A DNA stretch of 51,686 nucleotides, taken from contig AKKQ01000008.1 of NCBI GenBank assembly GCA_000276965.1, positions 1 through 51,686 on the forward strand, given 5' to 3'. Shown here piece by piece: positions 10,300 to 18,679 of the stretch; position 1 is the stretch's first letter; every line of letters starts with the position of its first letter. Below the pieces are notes generated by a model. It saw only the letters and a list, made by a program, of their open reading frames with translations, was not told the origin of the DNA and did not search any database. The position numbers and the translations under genes are program-made. The stretch comes from Thiovulum sp. ES. Lineage in GTDB: Bacteria; Campylobacterota; Campylobacteria; Campylobacterales; Thiovulaceae.

Positions 10300-10597
10300 A
10301 CTCAGTCAAACTCTAAAGAAGCTCTCTATATCTATCTCGACTTGACAGGCTCAAAAGCCCAAAAAATTGTAGCCTTTGTTGATAGCTGTTTCTCTGGAAA
10401 AACTGGTGCTGAAAATGATGAGACTCTTTTTAAAGGAAAAGGGACTGCTGGAATTTATGCAAGAGAGATAAAAACAGAATTTGACAAAAATAGAATGGCA
10501 GTTTTAACGGCTGGGTGAAATCCTTCCCGCCCAAATCAAAGATTATGGACGGGGCTTCTTCGCTTTTCATAAATACGGACTAAAAAAGCAAGTTTAG
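10300..10597 (+). pseudogene. Broken caspase-like (peptidase C14) gene fragment
   Basis: In one plus frame from 10300 to the stop at 10516 the translation contains KIVAFVDSCFSGKTG. D-S-C-F-S-G is the catalytic-Cys signature of bacterial caspase-like peptidases, preceded by the typical strand. The frame then reaches T-A-G-stop. The next frame continues (from 10514) with GEILPAQIKDYGRGFFAFHK and ends at TAG 10595. That fits the segment after the catalytic Cys, where family members have a GHG(x)FT-like motif. No start codon or catalytic His region is present. The gene is therefore truncated at its 5' side and frameshifted. It abuts the tnpB remnant by seven bases, suggesting insertion damage. 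Confidence 0.7.
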
Positions 10598-10603
10598 AAC
10601 CAG

Positions 10604-11625
10604 CTAAACAACTTTTCTTAGACTAATTAATGATGATAAGGTCTGACGACTTCTATCTGCAAGAAAAGGAACTTTTGCATTAACTTGCAACCTTCTCGTT
10701 TCCGACAAGGGTTTTAAGATTTCTCTAATAAAATATCGACTAGCAATATTGTAACTTGCCGACAAGTCAGCATGATATTTTTTGCCATTTCCAAATTCTG
10801 CTAAATCTTTTTTACTGTTTCTGCTAATTTCACCAGAGCCATCAAAAGCATATTTTGAAGTTCCACGAGCAAGAACACGACTTACTCTCATTCCGAATTG
10901 GTGGGCTTTTTCGATTGTCCTTTGCTGAATTGTGTTTTTTTCTCCAAAATTGAAGTTTTCGACGAAGAGAACCTCGACCTTTTATTTTTCCCAAATGCTC
11001 AAAAATTATTTTTGTAGCTCCAACTTCATTAGCAAACTTTATAATTTCATCGACTGTATTTTGAGAAATGTATTTTTGTATATTATTAATCTTTCTCCAA
11101 AGATTTGGTTTTTCAGTCAATCCAAATTTTCGTTGAGCTTCAGCAAGTTTGCCTAATTGTCGTTTTAATCGGAAACTTTTTGAAACATCTCTTTTCTGTA
11201 AAAAACAGGAAAAGAGCTTGTCTCCTCTGGTGAATTTGGAGGTTTTTCGTAGAACTTCTTAGCTTTTGAAAGTTTTGCTTCTTTCTTCTTTTCCCAATTT
11301 TTAAGTCTTGAAAAATGAGATGAAACATTTCCAATAGCTTCTTAAATCGTGGCTCTTCTTAAATCGTGGCTCTTCTTAAATATGACGGAAACTTATAAAA
11401 ATGAAAATCAAAATCATATTTTGGATACGGATTTTGTTTGGTTTCATGAGTCATTTTTTCTACAAAATTTACCCTCTCTTTTGATGATAAATTTTCTAAA
11501 TTTTTCCACTCTTTAGAAATAACATCAATCATAAAAAGTAATGCTTTGTTGTAGATTTTGAGAGTCTCGTTAAAAATTTTAGAGTGAGATGTAATCTTTA
11601 GTTTTACAGTCTTTGTAATTTTCAT
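10604..11625 (-). pseudogene. tnpB: Degraded IS200/IS605-family tnpB
   Basis: Homology to TnpB is spread over several minus frames. The N-terminal part (11625 to about 11359) ends KFPSYLRR, a hallmark near the start of the core. The middle has ATKIIFEHLGKIKGRG, the RuvC-II segment with its Glu. The C-terminal part has GTSKYAFDGSGE and YHADLSASYNIASRYF, the RuvC-III Asp segment of the variant lacking the usual four-Cys zinc finger. At least three frame changes or stops separate these blocks, so no intact nuclease can be made. I found no tnpA and could not define the element ends. Confidence 0.8.
11338..11381. repeat. 17-bp tandem duplication inside the tnpB remnant
   Basis: The unit CTTCTTAAATCGTGGCT occurs at 11338-11354 and 11355-11371, followed by a partial third copy, CTTCTTAAAT, to 11381. 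Seventeen is not a multiple of three, so each copy shifts the frame and helps explain why tnpB is broken here. It looks like replication slippage. Confidence 0.85.
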
Positions 11626-11713
11626 TGATTGACATCTCCCCTAATTTTCTAAGATTTTATCCAAAATTTTGGAGGCATCTTGACCTCTCCCAAGCCTATC
11701 TTACAAAGAGGCT

Positions 11714-11893
11714 ATGGAAGAGGATTGCGAAGCCATTTGTTCAAATGAAAATTTAGAGAATCGATTTTTAAAAATTCGTTCGGAAAATGAGAAACTTCAA
11801 GGTTTTGGCTTTCAGAAACTTCCGAAAATTCTAAATTCAAAAAATATTGAGTTTGAAGCAAAAATCCAAACTCTTTTGAAATTGCTAAAATAG
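11714..11893 (+). CDS. Short ORF before fmt, 59 codons
   Basis: ATG 11714 to TAG 11891, with no strong ribosome site. The product is charged and probably helical (NLENRFLKIRSENEKLQ, then FEAKIQTLLKLLK). I do not recognise it. In-frame similarity-like sequence continues upstream for about ten codons to a TGA, so this may be the tail of a gene cut away by the neighbouring transposon scar. Confidence 0.35.
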   Translation: MEEDCEAICSNENLENRFLKIRSENEKLQGFGFQKLPKILNSKNIEFEAKIQTLLKLLK

Positions 11894-11919
11894 ATTTAAT
11901 TTTTAAGAAAGGATTTTTT

Positions 11920-12819
11920 ATGAAAATTGTATTTATGGGAACACCAGAATATGCGGACGAAATTTTAAAAGAGATTTTAAATGAAGAGAGTTTAGATGTT
12001 GTTGGGGTTTTTACTCAACCAGATCGACCAGTTGGACGAAAGCAAATTATGACTCCTCCGCCAGTCAAAACAACAGCTGAGAAATTTGAAATCCCAGTTT
12101 TTCAACCCGAAAAGTTACGAGAAATTGCCGATGAGGTTCGGAATTTAAATCCAGATTTTCTTGTTGTCGGGGCTTACGGACAAATTTTAAGTCGAGAAAT
12201 TTTGGATATTGCACCCGCGATAAATTTGCACACCTCAATTCTCCCGCTTTACCGTGGTGCAAGTCCAATTCAACAAGCTCTTTTAAATGGTGATTTGGAA
12301 ACTGGTGTAACGGCAATGCTGATGAACGAGGAACTTGACGAAGGTGATATTCTCAAAATCTCAAAAATTGACATCGATAAAACTTGGCTACTCGAAGATT
12401 TGTATCAGAATTTGACAAAACTTGCAGGAAAATTAGCAGTTGAAACTGTGAAAGATTTCCAAAATCTGCGACCTCATCGGCAAAAAACTGAAGATGCAAC
12501 TTATTGTAAAAAAATCAAGAAAAGTGATGGTGAAGTCTCTTTTAAATCGGCGACAGAAATTCATCGAAAATGGAGAGCATTTACTCCGTGGCCTTCAATT
12601 TATTTAGAAAATGGTTTAAAACTTCTCGATATTGGAATTTCTGAAAATGGGAATTTTCGTGAAGGGGAAATTTTAGAAGTTTCTGAAAATGAAATTCGTG
12701 TCGGCTGTCTCGATGGTTCTATAACAATTCGTGAAGTCCAGCCAAAATCTAAAAAAAGAATGGGTATCATCTCATATCTAAATGGAAAAAGATTAAAACA
12801 AGGTGATATTCTATGGTAA
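11920..12819 (+). CDS. fmt: Methionyl-tRNA formyltransferase
   Basis: A 299-residue enzyme with both domains. The N-terminal formyltransferase fold begins MKIVFMGTPEYAD. The catalytic Asn and His lie in INLHTSILPLYRGASPIQ, and the catalytic Asp in ELDEGDIL. The smaller C-terminal beta domain includes WRAFTPWPSIYLENG. It formylates initiator Met-tRNA using 10-formyl-THF. It starts behind AAGAAAGGA and overlaps the next gene by seven bases. Two GATGAGGT motifs lie in it, one read as Asp-Glu-Val and one as Arg-Pro-His-Arg. Confidence 0.97.
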   Translation: MKIVFMGTPEYADEILKEILNEESLDVVGVFTQPDRPVGRKQIMTPPPVKTTAEKFEIPVFQPEKLREIADEVRNLNPDFLVVGAYGQILSREILDIAPAINLHTSILPLYRGASPIQQALLNGDLETGVTAMLMNEELDEGDILKISKIDIDKTWLLEDLYQNLTKLAGKLAVETVKDFQNLRPHRQKTEDATYCKKIKKSDGEVSFKSATEIHRKWRAFTPWPSIYLENGLKLLDIGISENGNFREGEILEVSENEIRVGCLDGSITIREVQPKSKKRMGIISYLNGKRLKQGDILW

Positions 12820-13064
12820 ATTTTAGAGTTGACTCGGACAACAAAAATATCAAAATCGAATTGATGCTAAAAGGCGAAAGCGACACTCTTTTTGTTGAAA
12901 TTCCAAAATACCAAATTGTTGAAGTTGATGAAAAAGTCTATATTGACATTTATGAAATAAAAACAAATCGAGAGTGGCTAAATATTGTGATTGAGACTTA
13001 CCTGAAAAACAAGCGAGTCGAAGTTCCGCAAAAATTTGCCCCACTACTTGAAATTGCTCTTTAG
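12813..13064 (+). CDS. Small conserved protein, paralogue of the 38916 gene
   Basis: An 83-residue soluble protein without signal or membrane segment, overlapping fmt by seven bases and followed eight bases later by truD. It aligns along nearly its whole length with the C-terminal two thirds of the product of 38916-39281. Shared elements are LKGE, the central Y-x-I-x-x-x-D, a Y-E-x-x-x-N-R-x-W block, and P-Q-K near the end. No function is known to me. Both paralogues sit next to genes for translation (fmt-truD, argS). Confidence 0.75.
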   Translation: MVNFRVDSDNKNIKIELMLKGESDTLFVEIPKYQIVEVDEKVYIDIYEIKTNREWLNIVIETYLKNKRVEVPQKFAPLLEIAL

Positions 13065-13072
13065 GAGAAAAC

Positions 13073-14173
13073 TTGAAATTAGATAGGGAATATTTTCTTT
13101 CACACCCACCAATTGATTTTCAATTTGTGCAAAACAGTAAGGATTTTCTGGTTGAAGAAAAAAGTCTTTACGATTGGACTGGCGAGGGCGAACATGCGAT
13201 TTTAAAAATTCGTAAAAAGGGAATTTCGACTTGGGAAATGGTTTCTATTGTTGCAAAAGTTCTCGGAATGAACAAACGAGATATTGGATATGCTGGTTTA
13301 AAAGATAAAAATGCACTGACAATTCAACACATTTCACTTCCAAAAAAATATCTCGAAAATGTTGAAAAATTAAATGAAGAGCGAAGTCTTTCAGTTTTAG
13401 AGACAAATTTTCACAAAAACAAAATCAAGCTCGGACATTTAAAAGGGAATCGATTTTTTATTCGACTTAAGAAAGTTACTCCGACTTCGGCAAAAAGATT
13501 AGAAATTGCAATTAAAGAGATTGCAAAAAGTGGAATTCCAAACTTTTTTGGTTTTCAGCGATTTGGTGTCGAGGGCGATAATTTTAAATTGGGAAAAGAG
13601 ATTATTGACGGAAAAAGTGGAATTCGTGACCGAAATAAAAAGCGACTTTTTGTAAATTCTTATCAAAGTATGCTTTTTAATAATTGGCTTTCTGAACGAA
13701 TTCGACTCTCAAGATTGGTTGAAAATTTTTCTGGAAAAGAGCTTGAAATTGCTTTACAAAGTGTCGGGTTTGATTTTGATAATTTGGAAATTTTGAAAAA
13801 TCAGGAACAGCCTTTTAAAATTTTAATTGGTGATGTGATGATGCATTATCCACATGGAAAAGCTTTCACTGTTACTGAAGAGAATTTTGCGGAAACTCTC
13901 GAGCGATTCCAAAATCGGGATATTGTTCCATCTGGAATTCTGTTTGGTAAAAAAGCGATGAGGTCAGAAGCAGATGCACTAAAAATTGAAGAAAAATTTA
14001 GTGAAGAGATCAAAATTGCTGACGGAGAAAGAAGATATTCGTGGATTTTTCCTGAAGAAATCGAAACAAACTATCGTGAAAAAGATTTTTGGTTTGAAAT
14101 CAATTTCTATTTGCCAAAAGGTAGTTATGCCACAACATTTTTAGAGGAACTTTCCAAAACTCCACTTGTTTAA
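13073..14173 (+). CDS. truD: tRNA pseudouridine(13) synthase
   Basis: A 366-residue TruD-family enzyme. The catalytic Asp lies in GYAGLKDKNALTIQ near residue 80. GHLKGNRFFIRLKK and IPNFFGFQRFGVEG are family motifs, and the C-terminal part has the usual insertion domain. It makes pseudouridine 13 in tRNA-Glu. The start is TTG behind TTTAGGAG, chosen because the protein aligns from there and no ATG is nearby. It is translated with fmt and the small gene before it. Confidence 0.95.
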   Translation: MKLDREYFLSHPPIDFQFVQNSKDFLVEEKSLYDWTGEGEHAILKIRKKGISTWEMVSIVAKVLGMNKRDIGYAGLKDKNALTIQHISLPKKYLENVEKLNEERSLSVLETNFHKNKIKLGHLKGNRFFIRLKKVTPTSAKRLEIAIKEIAKSGIPNFFGFQRFGVEGDNFKLGKEIIDGKSGIRDRNKKRLFVNSYQSMLFNNWLSERIRLSRLVENFSGKELEIALQSVGFDFDNLEILKNQEQPFKILIGDVMMHYPHGKAFTVTEENFAETLERFQNRDIVPSGILFGKKAMRSEADALKIEEKFSEEIKIADGERRYSWIFPEEIETNYREKDFWFEINFYLPKGSYATTFLEELSKTPLV

Positions 14174-14248
14174 ATTTCAGATATTATTCTAATACAGAAA
14201 TTTACTCCAAAAAGTGAATTTTTAATCCTTTATATAAATAATTTCACT

Positions 14249-14268
14249 TCTAGCTCTTTTGAGCTAGA
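14249..14268. terminator. Hairpin in the truD-RND spacer
   Basis: TCTAGCTC, loop TTTT, GAGCTAGA: an 8-bp perfect stem about 75 bases after the truD stop, with no clear U-run after it. It may end the fmt-truD transcript or sit in the leader of the RND gene. The rest of the 171-bp spacer is AT-rich and shows nothing else I can support. Confidence 0.4.
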
Positions 14269-14344
14269 GAGTCTCTACGAAATCAAAAATTATAAATCAT
14301 ATAAATTTAAAGATAGAATTCCGAAAAATTTACATCGGAGAAGT

Positions 14345-17300
14345 ATGTTTCAAAAAACTATAGATTTTTTCTTGGAAAATGAGAAGTTTAATTATGCTCT
14401 CTTCTTTTTTATAGTGATTATTGGTGTTTATACTTATATCACTTTACCAAAAGAGAAATTTCCAATTATGGATTTAGACCGAATTACAATTTCTGGAGGC
14501 TACTCAAAAATCAGCAATACTCTGCTTGACAAAATTGCTGTTTCAGAAATTGAGAGAGAAATACGAGGAATTGAGGGAATTGACAAAGTCTCTTCAACAA
14601 TTTCAAACGGATCTTTTGCAATTTCCGTAGAACTAAAAAGCGGAACAGATAAAAGTAAAGTGGCTGACAAACTTCGTGATGCTGTTTCTCTTTCATCTAA
14701 AAATTTGCCGTCTGATATGAATTTACCAACAGTTAGTGAAGTTGCTAGAATTTCAGAAGTTATTCAAATTGCGATGACCTCATCGGATATAAATTTTGCA
14801 TTGCGAAATGTTGATAGAGTTCGAGACAAACTTTTAGCAATTGACGGTGTTGCAAATGTTTCAACAAAAGGTGAGCGAGAAGAGTTTATTACTTTTAAAA
14901 TTGATGAAAAACGACTTGATATTTTTGGAATTTCAATTGCTCAAGTTGTCTCTGCAATTCAAAATCTTTCACATATCTATCCACTCGGAAAAATTGAGTC
15001 AAAAGGCTACCACTTATATCTTCTTTCAGAAGGTGGGCAAAAAAGTCCAGAAAAATATCTAAATTCAATTATCAAAGTTGGTGATTTTAGTGTAAGGCTA
15101 GGAGATTTAGCAACTTTAGAGACTGGATTTGAAGAAGATTCCCAACTTTCAACTGTAAATTTAAATCAAGCAATTGTTTTTGAAGTAAATAAATTTGAGA
15201 GTGAAAATGCCCTAAAAGTTGCGGAACGAGTCAAAAATTTTGTAGCAAATTGGAATGATCCAGAAATCGAGCTTTACCATTTTCTTGATGATTCAAGATC
15301 AATTCGAGATCGTCTAAATAGTGTTGTCTCAAATATTCTTTTTGGCTTGATTCTTGTTTTCTTCTCAATTTTTGTTTTGATTAGTAAAAGAATGGCTCTT
15401 GTTGTTACGATTGGAGTTCCAACAAGTTTTTTTATCGCATTTATCTTTTTATATTTGTATGGTTACTCGCTAAATTTGATTTCACTTCTTGGACTTTTGA
15501 TTGCACTCGGAGTTCTTGTAGATGATGCAATTATTGTTTCTGAAAATATTCAACGGCATTTAGAAAACGGAGATTCTCCAATGGAAGCTTCTCGAAAAGG
15601 AGCTTTAGAAGTCGTAACACCTGTAACACTTGCAACTTTGACAACAATTTTCACATTCATTCCACTTTTAATGCTTTCTGGACAGACTGGAAATTTTATT
15701 ATGATGATTCCGATTACAGTTTCAATTTTAGTGATTGCTTCATATTTTGAGAGTTTTCTGTTTTTACCGCTTCATGCAAAACATATTTTAAAAAGAGGTG
15801 AAAAAGTTCAAGATTGGAAATGGTTGAAAAGTATTTACAAAACAGTATTAAAATTTCATGTTGAAAGAAAATGGCTTTTTTTAACAGCATTTTTGATTTT
15901 GATTCCAGTCTCAATTTTCTATTCAGCAAAAATGACAAAATTCCAGTTTTTCCCACGAATTGACACCCCTGTAATTTATATTTCTGGAAAAGTTGCGGAA
16001 AATGTAACTCTTGCAGAAACAGAGAAAATAGCAAAAGAGATTAGTGAAGAGGTTTGGAGAAATAAAGAGCATTTTGGAATTGCAAATATTTCAGCAATTT
16101 CTGGTTTTCGGCGAACAGCAGTTGGCGAAAGAGAAAATGGGGAAAATCTTTTTTACATTTATCTCGATTTGCATGAAGTTGTTCCGCAAAATATTATTGA
16201 AAAATATGTTACACCGTATCTCTCTTTTGATTATGATGAAAAATTGAAAATTCGAGAAATGCAAAATGATGCAATTTTAAAAGAGTTGAAACAAGAGTTC
16301 CAAAATGTAAAAGAGAAATATAAATTAGAGGATTTTTCAGTTTTCAAAAAACGAATTGGAGTGAAAGTTGATATTGAAATTGGAGTTATCGCAGACTCTA
16401 CACAAGATATTTTTCTAGCAATTTCAACTTTAGAAAATGAGATTTCTGAAATAGGTGGAATTACTTCACACTCAAATAATGCTTTTTTAGGTGTTGATGA
16501 GGTCATTTTAGAAATTAATCCCTATGGACAAGAGTTAGGAATTACAGAAAAAGATATTTCAAATGCACTTTCGTCGCTCTATTTATCAAATCGTCGTGCT
16601 ACTGCAATTGGTGAAAAAGATGTTTTGGAAATTGTGATTGAGAGTGTTGGAATTGACAACATAGATTCACTTTCAACTTTGAATTTGACTTTAAGTAGCG
16701 GTGAAAAAGTTCGTTTGACTGATGTGGCAAACTTCAAACTACAAAGAAATCTTGAGCGAATTAATAAATATGATTTTCACCAAATGAAATCCGTTTTTGT
16801 TAATGTTGATACAAAAGTGATAACTGCCGATGAGGTTCTCCAAAAACTTGAACCAACTTTTCAAAAATTACGACAAAATGGAATAGAGTTTGATTTTCTT
16901 GGCGAAAAAGAGCGAAAGGACCAACTCAAAAGTGATTTAGGAAAGGCAACAATTCTTGCACTTTCACTTATTTTTCTCTCACTAATTCTGGCTTTTAAAA
17001 GTGTAGGTTCAACTCTCTTAATTATGTCTGTAATTCCATTTTCGCTTCTTGGTGTTTTTTTAGGACATTTTGCGATGGGAATGAATTTGACAATGCCTGG
17101 AATTATTGGTGCTTTTGGACTTGCTGGAGTTGTCATAAATGACTCAATTGTTATGCTCAGTTTTTTACAAAAAGCCAAAAATTATGAAGGTATTTTAGAA
17201 CGAGCTTCCCAGAGGCTTCGTCCAATTTTACTAACTTCAATTACGACTCTGCTTGGACTTTCGACCCTTATTTTCTTTGTTTCTGGTCAAGCTCTAATTT

Positions 17301-17401
17301 TACAACCAATTGCAATTTCTCTTGGTTTTGGGCTTTTTTGGGGAACAATTCTCAATTTAATCTATTTGCCAATTATGTTTTCAATCGGAAAGAGGAAATA
17401 A
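14345..17401 (+). CDS. RND-family efflux permease (AcrB-like)
   Basis: A 1018-residue permease with the RND layout: one membrane segment near residues 17-35, a large periplasmic loop, helices 2-6 around residues 330-470, a further helix around 510, a second loop, and a last helix group from about residue 865. The proton-relay Asp pair is present in GVLVDDAIIVSENIQ. It lacks a neighbouring membrane-fusion protein or TolC-like gene, so its partners are elsewhere or it works differently. The substrate is unknown. The ribosome site CGGAGAAGT precedes ATG. Three GATGAGGT motifs lie inside, two as Asp-Glu-Val and one as Met-Thr-Ser-Ser. Confidence 0.92.
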   Translation: MFQKTIDFFLENEKFNYALFFFIVIIGVYTYITLPKEKFPIMDLDRITISGGYSKISNTLLDKIAVSEIEREIRGIEGIDKVSSTISNGSFAISVELKSGTDKSKVADKLRDAVSLSSKNLPSDMNLPTVSEVARISEVIQIAMTSSDINFALRNVDRVRDKLLAIDGVANVSTKGEREEFITFKIDEKRLDIFGISIAQVVSAIQNLSHIYPLGKIESKGYHLYLLSEGGQKSPEKYLNSIIKVGDFSVRLGDLATLETGFEEDSQLSTVNLNQAIVFEVNKFESENALKVAERVKNFVANWNDPEIELYHFLDDSRSIRDRLNSVVSNILFGLILVFFSIFVLISKRMALVVTIGVPTSFFIAFIFLYLYGYSLNLISLLGLLIALGVLVDDAIIVSENIQRHLENGDSPMEASRKGALEVVTPVTLATLTTIFTFIPLLMLSGQTGNFIMMIPITVSILVIASYFESFLFLPLHAKHILKRGEKVQDWKWLKSIYKTVLKFHVERKWLFLTAFLILIPVSIFYSAKMTKFQFFPRIDTPVIYISGKVAENVTLAETEKIAKEISEEVWRNKEHFGIANISAISGFRRTAVGERENGENLFYIYLDLHEVVPQNIIEKYVTPYLSFDYDEKLKIREMQNDAILKELKQEFQNVKEKYKLEDFSVFKKRIGVKVDIEIGVIADSTQDIFLAISTLENEISEIGGITSHSNNAFLGVDEVILEINPYGQELGITEKDISNALSSLYLSNRRATAIGEKDVLEIVIESVGIDNIDSLSTLNLTLSSGEKVRLTDVANFKLQRNLERINKYDFHQMKSVFVNVDTKVITADEVLQKLEPTFQKLRQNGIEFDFLGEKERKDQLKSDLGKATILALSLIFLSLILAFKSVGSTLLIMSVIPFSLLGVFLGHFAMGMNLTMPGIIGAFGLAGVVINDSIVMLSFLQKAKNYEGILERASQRLRPILLTSITTLLGLSTLIFFVSGQALILQPIAISLGFGLFWGTILNLIYLPIMFSIGKRK

Positions 17402-17407
17402 TAAAAA

Positions 17408-17427
17408 TCCCTGAACTCTTTCAGGGA
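17408..17427. terminator. Hairpin between convergent RND and 17437 genes
   Basis: TCCCTGA, loop ACTCTT, TCAGGGA: a 7-bp stem six bases after the RND stop. On minus it is followed by TTTTTATTAT, a good U-run, so it mainly terminates the minus operon that ends at 17437, and may serve both directions. Confidence 0.75.
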
Positions 17428-17436
17428 CTCACCCAT

Positions 17437-18642
17437 TTAGTTCTTCTTTTTCACTTCAACAAATCTCGCTTCTTGTGGCTTCATAATTCTTACATTATAA
17501 ATTATCTGATTTTTAATTAGCAACTCTTGGAAAAGTCTCTTTTGTCCCGTAATTAGTGAAAACAGATAATCAATTCCCACAGTTGTCGAGTAATTTATCC
17601 AGTCATATTTAATATCATTTTGTAGAATTGAGTTTGTATTTAAAACATCTCGATTTATTCGCGACGAAATAGAGTTTGCAATTAATAGATTTCTCCTATC
17701 AACAAATTGTGTCATCGATAAAATTGTTGGTGAGTAGTTTATTTGAGTTGAAAGAACAACGGACGGAGTTTCATCATTTACAGTCATTTGAGAGAGAATT
17801 AATGCACTTTTAAGTCGCGGTGTATTTAAAAAATAGCGATTTCTGAAATTTCTTTTTGAAAAAAATCTATTGAAATTTGAATCATCTTTCTTAACTCTTT
17901 CGCTTCTTTTAATTGCAACTCTATTTCCAATTTTTTCAAGAGATGAGACAACAAGATTTTCTAACTCTTCACCTTTTGGACTATCATCGTAAAAAATTGA
18001 TATTGAATCGTTTCCATCAAGATAATTTATTAATTCATCAATTTGGCTTTCATAATCAATTCCACCAAAAAGAAGATGCTGGTTTGAAGATTCAATTTTT
18101 TTTGAATTTATTGTTGGAATATAAAAGTAGAGATCAGTTTTTAAATCTGCCAAAATTTTTGCACCATCTTCTGTAAAAGGTGCAATTACAAAACTAAAAC
18201 CATCATTTTCAACTTTTTTAACACTCTCGCGAATTGTCGCATTCTTTTCATCATCAATATAGTAATTTTCGATCTGAAAAGGGATTTCTCGAGCAAGAAG
18301 ATAGGCGAAAGTTGATTTTGCAACAGAGAGAGAGTAGGTGTGGATTTTTTTGTCGGGAATTATAAGTGCAATTTTTACAAAAGCCCCGTCAATACTTCGA
18401 GAAATATTAAGAAGAGTTTGAAAAAACCGTCTCTTCTCTTCCAATTCTGGATCATCTAAAATATCTTTGCTGTAAGATAAAAAAGAGAATATGTCGCCCT
18501 TTTCTAAATATCTTTTCAAACATAATTCAGAGCATTCATAGCTACTACGACTTAAAATCTCTGTTTTTGGTAACGGAATAGGGGAAGGCTCTCTACTTTG
18601 TAAAAATGTAAAAAGCAAAAGCAAATGTATAAAAATTTTCAA
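17437..18642 (-). CDS. Periplasmic-binding-fold exported protein
   Basis: A 401-residue protein with an N-terminal signal (IFIHLLLLFTFLQS). The middle looks like a type I periplasmic-binding or LpoA/Peripla_BP_6 fold: KIALIIPDKKIHTYSLSVAKS, then FSFVIAPFTEDGAKIL, then ISIFYDDSPKGEELENL. It has no ABC transporter neighbours, so it more likely acts as a cell-envelope factor than in uptake; that is inference. It is 37 bases after the GspL/PilM-like gene and ends at a terminator. Confidence 0.6.
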   Translation of the reverse strand: MKIFIHLLLLFTFLQSREPSPIPLPKTEILSRSSYECSELCLKRYLEKGDIFSFLSYSKDILDDPELEEKRRFFQTLLNISRSIDGAFVKIALIIPDKKIHTYSLSVAKSTFAYLLAREIPFQIENYYIDDEKNATIRESVKKVENDGFSFVIAPFTEDGAKILADLKTDLYFYIPTINSKKIESSNQHLLFGGIDYESQIDELINYLDGNDSISIFYDDSPKGEELENLVVSSLEKIGNRVAIKRSERVKKDDSNFNRFFSKRNFRNRYFLNTPRLKSALILSQMTVNDETPSVVLSTQINYSPTILSMTQFVDRRNLLIANSISSRINRDVLNTNSILQNDIKYDWINYSTTVGIDYLFSLITGQKRLFQELLIKNQIIYNVRIMKPQEARFVEVKKKN

Positions 18643-18679
18643 TTTATTTCCTTAAAATATTTGTTGAAATTCTAGCAAT

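Noticed and set aside
10597-10604. Exact IS605-type element end at the caspase/tnpB junction
   Set aside because: No conserved end hairpin or target tetranucleotide could be recognised with only one decayed copy.
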